Notes: generated from the sequence alone by a model not told the origin. DNA of 7,321 nucleotides from an uncultured Collinsella sp. (GCA_900556205.1 USNX01000057.1:1-7321), one strand, 5' to 3'; counted from the stretch's first letter, positions 1 to 6,222 are shown. Numbers and translations: made by a program.

Positions 1-128
1 ATGTAGCCCGCCGACGAGAACACCGAGAGAAAGACAATCAGCGACTGCGTGCGCGTGACGCCCCAAAACCGCTGCAGCGTGCGACGCACGGTGGAGCGGC
101 TGAGCGGGCTGGTGCTTCTCTGAGACAT
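1..128 (-). CDS. Partial unidentified membrane protein, N-terminus only
   Basis: This is the start of a gene that runs off the left edge, with 42 complete codons visible. The ATG at 128 is preceded by an AAAGGAAG ribosome binding site three bases upstream. The product begins with a Ser/Thr/Arg-rich basic stretch (MSQRSTSPLSRSTVRRTLQR), then aromatic and basic residues. From about residue 29 it becomes hydrophobic (SLIVFLSVFSSAGY), which looks like the beginning of a first membrane segment with the basic N-terminus in the cytoplasm. This layout occurs in ABC exporters and many other membrane proteins, but too little is visible to assign a family. It lies 126 bases downstream of rmuC on the same strand and could share its transcript if the weak hairpin between them does not terminate. 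Confidence 0.6.
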   Translation of the reverse strand, partial: MSQRSTSPLSRSTVRRTLQRFWGVTRTQSLIVFLSVFSSAGY

Positions 129-179
129 GGGCTTCCTTTCGCATCTGATTGGGCGAAACGCCATTGTTGCATACTAAAG

Positions 180-198
180 CGCACTTCAGGCAAGTGCG
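180..198 (-). terminator. Weak terminator-like hairpin between rmuC and the next gene
   Basis: A perfect 7-bp stem (CGCACTT with AAGTGCG) encloses a 5-base loop. On the minus strand it is followed only by CTTTAG, so the U-tract is poor. A GC-rich, partly self-complementary stretch lies just before it (about 200-240). It may slow or attenuate transcription after rmuC rather than end it. Confidence 0.3.
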
Positions 199-254
199 AC
201 GCGAAAAGCGCCCGCGCCCCGCGCTTGCGCAGGCGCCCCGCCGTCTTGTTGCAA

Positions 255-1610
255 TTAGTCCTCGTCTTCTTGGTCTGTGGGAAGGCCCGCGGGCGTGAGT
301 CCCAAGATCTCATCGGCTTGGTCGGCGTCTTCCAACGCGTCGATGTCCTTGAGCTTGCGCTCCATGACGTTGGTGCGCGTGGTAATGATGCCCTCGACCG
401 TTTTGCCCGCGGTCTCGATCTGCTGCTGGGCGCGGCGCAGCGCCTTTTGATAGCGCGGCAGCTCGGCCTTGACAGCGGAGAGCACGCGCAGTACATCGTC
501 GGTGCGTTTTTGCAGCTTAAACGTTTGGTAACTCATCTGCAGGCTGTTGAGAATGGCCGCCATGGTGCTAGGGCCGGCAACGTTGACGTGATAGTCGCGG
601 CCCAGGGTCTCGATAAGCCCGGGGCGGCTGACGACCTCGGCGTACAGTCCTTCAAACGGCACGAACATGATGCCAAAGTTGGTCGTTGCCGGCACGCTCA
701 GGTACTTTTCGCAGATGTCCTTGGCCTCGCGCTTGACCATGGTGTCGAGCGTCTTACGCGCAGCCGCCACGGTCTCCGCATCGCCCGACTCCTGCGCGTC
801 GAGCAGGTGCTCGTACGCGTCGCCCGGAAACTTGGAGTCAATCGGCAGCAGCACGGGGTAGCCCTCGTCCACCGGCAGCTTGACGGCAAACTCAACGCGC
901 TCCGAGGCGCCGGGCTTGGTGGCGACGTTTTCCAGATACTGGTCGGGTGTAAGGATGTCCGCCAGAATTGCACCCAGCTGCACCTCGCCCAAAATGCCAC
1001 GCGCCTTCACATTGCCCAGTACGCGCTTAAGATCGCCCACGCCGGTGGCGATGGATTGCATATCGCCCAGGCCCTTGTAGACGGCTTCGAGCTGGTCGCT
1101 CACCTGCTTAAACGATGCCGACAGGCGATCGTTGAGCGTGCGGGAGAGCTTCTCGTCCACCGTTGCGCGCATCTGATCGAGTTGCACGTTGTTGTCTTTG
1201 CGGATAGCACCCAGCTGGGCATCGACCGTCTCGCGCACCTTGTCCAGGCGGTGCTCGATGCCCTCGCGGTTGGCACCGAGCTGTTGGGCCGTCTCGCGGC
1301 GCAGGTCATCCATCCGGTCACCAGCTTGCGAAAACTCACGCGCGATGGTCAGGTAACGTTGCTGCTCCACGGCCGCATCTGTCGTCTGCTGCTGCGCGAT
1401 GGCATTGGCCGTGCGGCGAGTTTCGGCCAGCGCGACGTTCAGGGCATCGAGCGCGTTGTTGGCCTGCTCGAGTGCTGCCAGCGTTTCCGCGCTACTGTCG
1501 CCACGCTCCCGCAACTCGGCACGCAGGCTCTTGAGCTGGAGGGCGCAAGCCACAGCAACCGCCACCGCCACCAAGGCGATCACAACAAGCACAATATCAA
1601 TAGCAGACAT
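255..1610 (-). CDS. rmuC: RmuC family DNA recombination protein
   Basis: The product has 451 residues and the classic RmuC layout. A single N-terminal membrane segment (about residues 4-24) is followed by a long coiled-coil-prone region rich in Ala, Glu, Gln and Arg (about 28-180) and then the RmuC domain. Family-typical blocks are ARGILGEVQLGAIL at 203-216, LPIDSKFPGDAY at 255-266, MFVPFEGLYAEVV at 315-327 and GPSTMAAILNSL at 346-357. The tail is acidic. In E. coli RmuC limits inversions between short inverted repeats, and the domain is related to restriction-endonuclease-like nucleases; the biochemical activity is poorly defined. I chose the ATG at 1610, just upstream of the membrane segment. 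A GGAG lies only three bases before it, and an in-frame TTG lies ten codons upstream. The gene follows the HTH gene after 51 bases and could be cotranscribed with it. Confidence 0.93.
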   Translation of the reverse strand: MSAIDIVLVVIALVAVAVAVACALQLKSLRAELRERGDSSAETLAALEQANNALDALNVALAETRRTANAIAQQQTTDAAVEQQRYLTIAREFSQAGDRMDDLRRETAQQLGANREGIEHRLDKVRETVDAQLGAIRKDNNVQLDQMRATVDEKLSRTLNDRLSASFKQVSDQLEAVYKGLGDMQSIATGVGDLKRVLGNVKARGILGEVQLGAILADILTPDQYLENVATKPGASERVEFAVKLPVDEGYPVLLPIDSKFPGDAYEHLLDAQESGDAETVAAARKTLDTMVKREAKDICEKYLSVPATTNFGIMFVPFEGLYAEVVSRPGLIETLGRDYHVNVAGPSTMAAILNSLQMSYQTFKLQKRTDDVLRVLSAVKAELPRYQKALRRAQQQIETAGKTVEGIITTRTNVMERKLKDIDALEDADQADEILGLTPAGLPTDQEDED

Positions 1611-1661
1611 AAACTCCGCCCAACAAACCCAATCGAGCACCGATCAAAACCGCGATCAATC

Positions 1662-2225
1662 TTACCCCGCCATACGCACCGGGCGCCCGGTCCCTTCTTG
1701 GGCGCCCCTCTCCTCCGCATATTCCATAATGCGGCGCGCCGTCTCCCTGCTCACCTTTGAGTCATCACCGGCTAAATATGCGTACACGTTTCCCTTATTC
1801 AGATTCAAATCGCGGCAGAGACCGTAGCGCGTTACGCCCGATTCCTCTAGCGCTCCCAACGTTCTTTTTCGCATCAGGGCGTTGATCCTTCTGTCCGCCA
1901 CTGGCTTTTCCTTCACCGCTCTATACGCACGCCAAACGTTGGCATAACGATTAGGAAGTTTATCCTCGGCGCATAGAGATGCCAGGCTACCCGTTTGGGC
2001 GTACAAGGACAAAACGCCTCGGTAACCCTCTTCCATCCACGAACCCTCGGATAAGCCCAGAACGTATTCGGCTTTACCCTGTGCCAAAGCGAGCAAAAAC
2101 AGGGGCTCCGCCACGCGCGGCGCAACCGTCGTCGCTTGCTTAACCAGTTTTCTAAAACTGAGCGACTGCTGTCCGGATAGCTCTCGGCAATAGCCTTTTA
2201 AGAATCCCTCAAAGGTCAGATTCAA
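1662..2225 (-). CDS. Helix-turn-helix protein, candidate antitoxin/regulator partner of the nucleotidyltransferase
   Basis: The product has 187 residues. I place the start at the TTG at 2225 because a strong AAAGGAGGTG site sits six bases upstream and the TTG overlaps the stop of the preceding gene as TTGA. The first 120 residues are mostly helical, with no motif I recognise. The C-terminus holds a helix-turn-helix-like block at about 132-169, containing LCRDLNLNKGNVYAYLAG followed by SRETARRIMEY. This resembles XRE-like or homeodomain-like DNA-binding segments. Four-base overlap with the nucleotidyltransferase implies translational coupling. By analogy with AbiE-type modules I infer that it is the antitoxin and autorepressor. 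Here the enzyme gene comes first, the reverse of classical abiEi-abiEii, and no AbiEi domain is evident. It could instead be only a regulator. Base use is less GC-rich than in rmuC. Confidence 0.75.
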   Translation of the reverse strand: MNLTFEGFLKGYCRELSGQQSLSFRKLVKQATTVAPRVAEPLFLLALAQGKAEYVLGLSEGSWMEEGYRGVLSLYAQTGSLASLCAEDKLPNRYANVWRAYRAVKEKPVADRRINALMRKRTLGALEESGVTRYGLCRDLNLNKGNVYAYLAGDDSKVSRETARRIMEYAEERGAQEGTGRPVRMAG

Positions 2226-2752
2226 CCGAGCACCTCCTTTTTGTATTGCCTGTATGCACAGACCATCTCTTGATAACTCCGCTCCGAAGGCGACGACGCC
2301 AGTACTTCTCCCTCGTCGAATATAAGCCGTTCGAGCAGCCCCCAATCAAGTCGGTCGACGAATGCCTGACTATGAAGATCGATGATGTCGTTCGGACGGA
2401 AGGCATAGAGTTTCATTACCGCCAGATCCTCCAAGGATGGCGTAAAGTACCTGATAAAACGCGCCCCAATATCCAAGGGGATCAAACGATCTTCGTAATT
2501 GAATGGCATCTGATTACAATATGCCACCGCCATACCATTCACCTCGGGGTATCGAGCTATGATCTCGCGGAGGCACCTGTCCGCCTCAAACACATCGATG
2601 TCATGTGTAACCGAACGATTCGTCACATCGTTTAGCATGAAGGCGCTTCCTCCCACCAATACAACGCTCGGCCTGTCGTCTCTTGGACCTATTTCCAGCT
2701 CTGCCTCTTCGTCAATGCCCAACAGAGTCTGCTCTAAATCCTGCTTATACAT
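2222..2752 (-). CDS. DUF6036/AbiEii-like nucleotidyltransferase, candidate toxin
   Basis: The product has 176 residues. It carries a nucleotidyltransferase signature: GGS at 34-36, then TxDID with Asp51 and Asp53 as likely metal ligands. Downstream is the block PSLEDLAVMKLYAFRPNDIIDLHS, typical of DUF6036, AbiEii and DUF1814 proteins, where a Glu/Asp and a Lys help form the active site. Members of this superfamily act as toxins of type IV-like or MenT/AbiE systems by transferring nucleotides to tRNA or other targets, and several give phage resistance. That role is inferred here, not shown. The ATG at 2752 has a modest AGGA upstream. The gene is the first of a two-gene unit with the HTH protein, and its upstream region is very AT-rich with an imperfect palindrome. 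The AT-richness against GC-rich neighbours suggests acquisition by transfer. Confidence 0.82.
   Translation of the reverse strand: MYKQDLEQTLLGIDEEAELEIGPRDDRPSVVLVGGSAFMLNDVTNRSVTHDIDVFEADRCLREIIARYPEVNGMAVAYCNQMPFNYEDRLIPLDIGARFIRYFTPSLEDLAVMKLYAFRPNDIIDLHSQAFVDRLDWGLLERLIFDEGEVLASSPSERSYQEMVCAYRQYKKEVLG
2231..2240 (-). promoter_or_regulatory. Strong ribosome binding site that fixes the TTG start of the HTH gene
   Basis: The minus strand reads AAAGGAGGTG, a near-perfect anti-16S match. It ends six bases before the TTG at 2225 and lies inside the last codons of the nucleotidyltransferase gene. It explains why the downstream gene can start with TTG, and it would let the partner be translated efficiently from the shared message. 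Confidence 0.8.
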
Positions 2753-2761
2753 AACAAATCC

Positions 2762-2788
2762 TATTATTATTCAACTTCAATAATACTA
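2762..2788. promoter_or_regulatory. AT-rich imperfect palindrome, candidate operator of the nucleotidyltransferase-HTH pair
   Basis: TATTATTATT (2762-2771) and AATAATACTA (2779-2788) form inverted arms matching at 9 of 10 positions around a 7-base spacer, starting ten bases upstream of the nucleotidyltransferase ATG. The outer arm overlaps a possible -10 (TAGTAT on the minus strand, 2783-2788). A weak -35 (TTGGTC, 2805-2810) lies 16 bases further upstream. The position suits autoregulation by the HTH protein. That is inference: AT-rich DNA forms such palindromes easily. Confidence 0.4.
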
Positions 2789-2875
2789 TTCAGTCGCACG
2801 ACAGGACCAACAGGATGCAAGAATTCCGCTCGTGGCGATAATCCCTACACCCTAGAAGTCCTAATGTTACAAACG

Positions 2876-3298
2876 CTAGCTCTCCCAGCCGGTGCGGATG
2901 GTTGTTATGACGTCGCCTAGGCGCTGGCCCAGGGCTGACAGATGTTGGAGCACTTCGCCGGGCGAAGCACCGTTGAGGATGCAGGTGAGCGCATACGAGA
3001 CCAAGAAAATCGCCGCAAGTCCTAGCGGAATGAGCACGATCATCGCCAATGTGCGCAGGCGCTGGCCCATGCGGCGGCGACGCGTGCGACTTTTATCGAA
3101 CGCGAGCTCCTGCGCATATGAATCTTGCTGTACGGAATAGGCCTCTGGTGCCGATTCGCCCGCAGGCGAAACCGCAGGCGTGGCATTTTGCGCAGGGGGC
3201 TGGGCCGCCGCCCCCTGCATTTGCATCTCCATGAGTCGTTGCTGCTGACGCAGCATGCGCTCAGCTTGCTGCTGCGGAGTCTCAAGAAACAGATCCAT
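2876..3298 (-). CDS. Small single-pass membrane protein, unknown function
   Basis: The product has 140 residues and I do not recognise it. The N-terminal third is Gln/Met-rich and probably helical (residues 8-30). A Pro/Ala-rich low-complexity linker follows (about 30-52). Residues 71-82 form a very basic patch (RTRRRR...). A single hydrophobic membrane segment lies at about 83-108 (LAMIVLIPLGLAAIFLVSYALTC), followed by a short amphipathic tail. The basic patch before the segment suggests a cytoplasmic N-terminus. The ATG at 3298 has a GGAGG five bases upstream, so I prefer it over an in-frame TTG four codons earlier that would overlap that site. No clear terminator follows, and 123 bases separate it from the nucleotidyltransferase gene. 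It could be a lineage-specific envelope or scaffold protein. Confidence 0.7.
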   Translation of the reverse strand: MDLFLETPQQQAERMLRQQQRLMEMQMQGAAAQPPAQNATPAVSPAGESAPEAYSVQQDSYAQELAFDKSRTRRRRMGQRLRTLAMIVLIPLGLAAIFLVSYALTCILNGASPGEVLQHLSALGQRLGDVITTIRTGWES

Positions 3299-3549
3299 GC
3301 TGGCCTCCAAAATCGGAGCATTCGACGCTTACGACCAGCATCCCGCACCGCCATGACCGCGACAACGCAATCGCCGGCAATAGCCACAAAGTTTCTTTTG
3401 CTCAAAAGCTGTCGAAAAGCTCAACAACTCCCCTACCAGCACTTTCTCTGAGCTTTTTTCGCCATCAATCTTTTGGACTTCCACCCTTACGCCAACTGAC
3501 CAAAATCTAACCAATAGCTTGACGAAAATTGTGGAGACCGGGACCCCTT
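3299..3549. other. Intergenic stretch of about 250 bases with no firm gene
   Basis: This separates the 140-residue membrane protein from repeat copy 1. A minus-strand frame at 3329-3514 could encode 61 residues (SVGVRVEVQKIDGEKSSEKV... then a Cys/Arg-rich end). It has a TTG start, and I see no good ribosome binding site. The stretch is AT-richer than its surroundings. AAAAGCTCA (3415-3423) and TGAGCTTTT (3449-3457) form a perfect 9-bp inverted repeat. Read on the plus strand it is followed by further Ts, although no plus-strand gene leads into it. I see no convincing promoter. Confidence 0.4.
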
Positions 3550-3551
3550 AC

Positions 3552-3582
3552 AAAAACGTGCCGCCCCAAAAGGGGCGGCACG
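3552..3582 (-). terminator. Intrinsic terminator of repeat copy 1
   Basis: A perfect 11-bp stem, CGTGCCGCCCC with GGGGCGGCACG (3557-3567 and 3572-3582), encloses a 4-base loop. On the minus strand five Ts follow (3556-3552). On the plus strand no T-tract follows, so it works for the minus strand, ending the transcript of the 210-residue membrane protein. Confidence 0.9.
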
Positions 3583-3630
3583 CTAACTTCTTATCAGTTT
3601 TTCAGTAGCGAGCACGCGACGACCCGAAGC

Positions 3631-3719
3631 CGGAGCACAGGGCGGGGAAACACCTTTGCCTCGCGCGACCTGCGGAGCCGTGAGCGAGAGGGAAAGGTGT
3701 TTCCCCGCCCTGTGCTCCG
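3631..3719 (-). other. Long 27-bp hairpin inside repeat copy 1
   Basis: The arms at 3631-3657 and 3693-3719 are perfect reverse complements (27 of 27) around a 35-base loop. The loop can extend the pairing with short imperfect stems (CCTC with GAGG, and CGC with GCG). The loop also contains CTGCGGAGC (3670-3678), the reverse complement of GCTCCGCAG at the element's outer boundary (3714-3722), so an alternative pairing is possible. The RNA would be a good RNase III substrate and a strong barrier to 3' exonucleases; both are inferences. Confidence 0.9.
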
Positions 3720-3737
3720 CAGTCGGTGAAGGCAGCT

Positions 3738-4370
3738 TTACATGCCCGCGAGACCGCGGGCGGCGGTGGCGCACATAAACGCCAAGGCTAAAATCACGAG
3801 CGAGCCCGCAATGTCTGCCAGCACGCCCATTACGCGGCGCTCAAACAGCCAGCTCTCAAAGTGCGGGGCAACGTTGCGCCAAACACGCCACAGCAAGATG
3901 CCCATACCGATGACGCCCGGGATATTGAGCAGTAGGATCTCGGAGCACAAAAGACCGATCAGGTTGCCGGCGACAAAACCAGCGTCGCCCTCGCAGTATT
4001 TGCGGTAGACCACATACAGCATGTACGCCACAAACGGCTGCAAGCACGCAGAAATAAACGTGACCACCATCGAGGGCTCCTGCGAAAAGACCTCGGTGAG
4101 CTTATCCACGCTCGTGGCATCCTTAGAGGCCAGGAACAGGCCAATGACCACCACAGGCACCACGCCCAAGATGACCTCGACCATCGTAAACAACTTGGCG
4201 GTCAAGTCCTCACTAGCCGAATTCAAATGGGGCGCCCACTCAGGATGAGCATGCGCACCGACCTTCTTGTCCTTCTCGGCACGATCGGCCTTTTTGCCCT
4301 CAGCAACCCGACGACCAGGATCCTTGCGAGTTCCCGCCGCAGCAACCCGAGCCCGAGACTTCTTACCCAT
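3738..4370 (-). CDS. Polytopic membrane protein, unknown function
   Basis: The product has 210 residues and I do not recognise it. The first 45 residues are strongly charged and rich in Lys, Arg and Ala (MGKKSRARVA...), probably a disordered cytoplasmic tail. Hydrophobic segments then lie at about 60-81, 100-122, 131-163 (long enough for one tilted or two short segments) and 180-204, giving four or five membrane passes. There is no catalytic motif, and a few Cys residues sit within membrane segments. I chose the ATG at 4370 because GAGGT lies seven bases upstream; an upstream in-frame GTG at 4379 would overlap that site. The gene sits between the two repeat elements, preceded by the rubrerythrin terminator, so it should have its own promoter in 4371-4453. 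I see no clear hexamer pair there. It is followed by its own terminator. Confidence 0.75.
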   Translation of the reverse strand: MGKKSRARVAAAGTRKDPGRRVAEGKKADRAEKDKKVGAHAHPEWAPHLNSASEDLTAKLFTMVEVILGVVPVVVIGLFLASKDATSVDKLTEVFSQEPSMVVTFISACLQPFVAYMLYVVYRKYCEGDAGFVAGNLIGLLCSEILLLNIPGVIGMGILLWRVWRNVAPHFESWLFERRVMGVLADIAGSLVILALAFMCATAARGLAGM

Positions 4371-4455
4371 AACCAACACCTCACAAGAGGAAACGAATAG
4401 CCAACGCTACCCAGTGTACCCTCTAAGCAACGTCACCGCCCCAACCGGCCCCCAC

Positions 4456-4485
4456 AAAAACGTGCCGCCCCATAAGGGGCGGCAC
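4456..4485 (-). terminator. Intrinsic terminator of rubrerythrin (repeat copy 2)
   Basis: A 10-bp perfect stem, GTGCCGCCCC with GGGGCGGCAC (4462-4471 and 4476-4485), encloses an ATAA loop. Five Ts (4460-4456) follow on the minus strand. The stem sequence is identical to that of copy 1. Confidence 0.9.
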
Positions 4486-4534
4486 ACAAACTTCTTATCA
4501 GCTTTTCTGTAACGAGCACGCGACGACCCAACGC

Positions 4535-4622
4535 CGGAGCCCAGGGCGGGAAATGCCTTTGCCTCGCGCGACCCTGCGCAGCCGTGAGCGAGAGGGAAAG
4601 GCATTTCCCGCCCTGCGCTCCG
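4535..4622 (-). other. Long 26-bp hairpin inside repeat copy 2
   Basis: The arms at 4535-4560 and 4597-4622 pair at 25 of 26 positions, with one C-C mismatch (4541 and 4616), around a 36-base loop nearly identical to that of copy 1. Compared with copy 1, one G-C pair is missing from both arms together. Two adjacent pairs are also swapped: C3651-G3699 becomes T4554-A4603, and A3652-T3698 becomes G4555-C4602. Confidence 0.9.
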
Positions 4623-4641
4623 CAGCAGCCAGCGCCAAGCG

Positions 4642-5181
4642 CTAGTAGTTCACCACCTGCTCCTCAAAGTACGCCTTCGGGTGGTTACACACCGGGCACA
4701 CCTCAGGCGCCTCGGCACCAACGTGCAGGTGCCCGCAGTTCAGGCACTTCCACACCTTTACGCCCTCGCGCTCAAACACCTCGCCCGACTCGATGCGCTC
4801 GACGAGTTTGTTGTAGCGCTCCTCGTGGGCCTTCTCAACGGCGGCGACGCCACGGAACTTCTCAGCGATCTCGGCAAAACCCTCCTCCTCGGCGGTCTTG
4901 GCGAACTCGTCGTACATCGTGGTCCACTCGTAGTTCTCGCCCGCAGCGGCATCACGCAGATTGTCCAGGGTATCGGGGACGGCGCCGTCGTGCAGATACT
5001 TAAACCACAGCTTGGCGTGCTCGGACTCGTTGCCAGCCGTCTCGGCAAAGATGTTCGAGATCTGAACGTAGCCGTCTTTCTTGGCCTTGGAGGCATAGTA
5101 GCGATACTTGGTGTGTGCCTGGGACTCACCGGCAAAAGCAGTCTCGAGGTTCTTCTTGGTCTGAGAGTTCTCAAAATCCAT
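4642..5181 (-). CDS. rbr: Rubrerythrin
   Basis: The product has 179 residues, the usual length for a classical rubrerythrin. It reduces hydrogen peroxide to water in the cytoplasm of anaerobes, with electrons from NAD(P)H through rubredoxin-type partners. The N-terminal ferritin-like four-helix domain (about 1-135) shows the diiron ligand blocks GESQAH (Glu19), NESEHAK (Glu52, His55) and VEKAHEER (Glu116, His119), with another Glu-rich helix at 92-106. The C-terminal rubredoxin-like domain has Cys146-x2-Cys149 and Cys162-x2-Cys165 for the Fe(SCys)4 site. The ATG at 5181 has AGGGAAG seven bases upstream. The gene starts 114 bases after the mutY-like stop with no terminator seen between them. 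It may read through from that operon or use its own promoter; TTGTAA and TATGAG at about 5250-5275 are only 15 bases apart and weak. It ends in repeat copy 2. Confidence 0.96.
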   Translation of the reverse strand: MDFENSQTKKNLETAFAGESQAHTKYRYYASKAKKDGYVQISNIFAETAGNESEHAKLWFKYLHDGAVPDTLDNLRDAAAGENYEWTTMYDEFAKTAEEEGFAEIAEKFRGVAAVEKAHEERYNKLVERIESGEVFEREGVKVWKCLNCGHLHVGAEAPEVCPVCNHPKAYFEEQVVNY

Positions 5182-5295
5182 AGGTGTACTTCCCTTCAAC
5201 ACATGCCGCCCATAGGCTTTGAGCGGCCTTGTCTTTAGGATGCCCTCATACCGAGAATCTAAACCTTACAATCCTGTTCTTCAGATTTGAGCGAG

Positions 5296-6201
5296 CTATA
5301 CACTCAGCCAACGATCGCCCTCGGAGCGGCAAAAGCCCTCGCGCTCCAAATCGGCAAGAATACTTGCGACCAGCTCGCGCTCGACCGGCTCTCGGCCGGC
5401 TGCCGCCTCCATCTCGTTAACGCCCGCAATGGCTTCATCAACCGTAATGCCCGCAGGCTGCCCATCACGCGCCGCCAGCAGCATGCGCACAATGTGGGCA
5501 CGCTTTTGGCGACGCGAGCCCTCAAACTTGGACTGACGACTATAGCCCGCCGACCGCCTGGACGGATTGGGCAGCGTCTTTTTAAGATACGCGCCGTAAT
5601 CCAGCAACGCGTAATACCACGCGCGCGGCGTGTCGGCATCGTCTTGAGGCGCGGCAAAGGGCGCAATCTCATTCGCCACCGCACCAGGGGCCGCCGGACA
5701 GGCGGCTTGAATCAGCGGTACCAGCTCGCGATCGGGAACAGCCGGCACATCGGGAAAGAAATGATGCAAAAAGACCGTGCGCACATTGGTCTCCAGATAC
5801 ACGCCCGGAAGATCGAATGCAAACGAACGGATGCCCTGCGCCGTTGCCGGGCCAATGCCGGGCAGCGCGACCAGATCGTGCGTCTCGCGCGGAAACTCCC
5901 CGCCCCAGTCCTTCACAACGCACTGTGCAGCCCTGTGAAGCGCCAGGGCGCGGCGATTGTAGCCCATCCCCTGCCACGCATCCAAGACATCGGAAGGGGC
6001 GGCCTGAGCGAGAGCCTGGACAGTCGGAAAGCGATCGAGCCACGCCGGCATGCGCGTCTCCACGCGCGGCACCTGCGTCTGCTGCAGCATGACCTCGGAG
6101 AGCCAGATGATATACGGGTCGCGCGTGCGGCGCCACGGAAGGTCGCGATAGCGCAGGACCCCTTCCGAACGAATCATCGAACGAAAGGGGTCCTGAATCA
6201 T
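5296..6201 (-). CDS. mutY: MutY-like HhH-GPD DNA glycosylase lacking the Fe-S cluster
   Basis: The product has 301 residues. It resembles the adenine glycosylase MutY, which removes A mispaired with 8-oxoguanine. The N-terminal block PYIIWLSEVMLQQTQV holds Glu36, matching the catalytic Glu of MutY, and WQGMGYNRRA follows at 76-85. The helix-hairpin-helix is LPGIGPATA at 113-121. The position of the second catalytic residue, Asp in the LDGNV motif of E. coli, is Glu137 in LETNVRTV. The four-Cys [4Fe-4S] motif is absent: that region reads YGAYLKKTLPNPSRRS...QSKFEGSRRQKR without Cys. There is no NUDIX-like 8-oxoG recognition domain; residues about 235-301 look like a small winged-helix tail. I recall similar ETN-type proteins in candidate-phyla bacteria, so this is probably a subfamily and not a decayed gene. 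The ATG at 6201 has AAGGAG seven bases upstream. It follows the Rrf2 gene by 21 bases. Confidence 0.85.
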   Translation of the reverse strand: MIQDPFRSMIRSEGVLRYRDLPWRRTRDPYIIWLSEVMLQQTQVPRVETRMPAWLDRFPTVQALAQAAPSDVLDAWQGMGYNRRALALHRAAQCVVKDWGGEFPRETHDLVALPGIGPATAQGIRSFAFDLPGVYLETNVRTVFLHHFFPDVPAVPDRELVPLIQAACPAAPGAVANEIAPFAAPQDDADTPRAWYYALLDYGAYLKKTLPNPSRRSAGYSRQSKFEGSRRQKRAHIVRMLLAARDGQPAGITVDEAIAGVNEMEAAAGREPVERELVASILADLEREGFCRSEGDRWLSV

Positions 6202-6222
6202 AGCTATACTCCTTATGCGGCG

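Larger units (their letters stand above)
3550..3722 (-). repeat. Dispersed 3'-UTR hairpin/terminator element, copy 1
   Basis: Read on the minus strand, the element begins about 16 bases after the stop of the 210-residue membrane protein. In order it holds a 27-bp perfect hairpin (3631-3719), a linker (3583-3630) and an intrinsic terminator. A hand alignment with the copy at 4454-4624 gives about 18 differences in roughly 173 positions. The linker core (GTCGTCGCGTGCTCG and CTGATAAGAAGTT) and the asymmetric hairpin loop are both conserved. The terminator T-tract gives the element a direction matching the upstream gene. It may be a structured 3' UTR, a REP/MITE-like mobile element or the source of a 3'-end small RNA. 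I do not recognise a named family. Confidence 0.85.
4454..4624 (-). repeat. Dispersed 3'-UTR hairpin/terminator element, copy 2
   Basis: This second copy has the same order: long hairpin (4535-4622), conserved linker (4486-4534) and terminator. It follows the rubrerythrin stop codon by 19 bases, almost the same distance as copy 1 from its gene (18 bases). The two flanking genes are unrelated, so the element was not duplicated together with a gene. Stem changes relative to copy 1 are mostly paired, while the loop and linker keep their sequence. This argues that both fold and certain unpaired bases matter, or that the copies spread recently from differing parents. Confidence 0.85.

Noticed and set aside
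38..496. Minus-strand open frame of 152 codons across the rmuC 3' end
   Set aside because: It overlaps rmuC in another frame, is Arg/Ser/Pro-rich, and overlaps the well-supported start of the left-edge gene.
225..1760. Long plus-strand open frame of 511 codons
   Set aside because: It is antisense to rmuC, whose family motifs are unmistakable; the plus-strand product is His/Leu/Gln/Arg-rich with no recognisable domain.
3550..4624. CRISPR array or composite transposon ends
   Set aside because: There are only two copies about 900 bases apart flanking a membrane protein gene, in direct orientation, with no transposase and no regular spacers.
4681..5238. Plus-strand open frame of 185 codons
   Set aside because: It lies antisense to rubrerythrin, which has all its metal ligand motifs on the other strand.
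5182..5295. PerR-like operator upstream of rubrerythrin
   Set aside because: I looked for a TTATAAT-N-ATTATAA type palindrome and found only loose AT-rich matches without symmetry.
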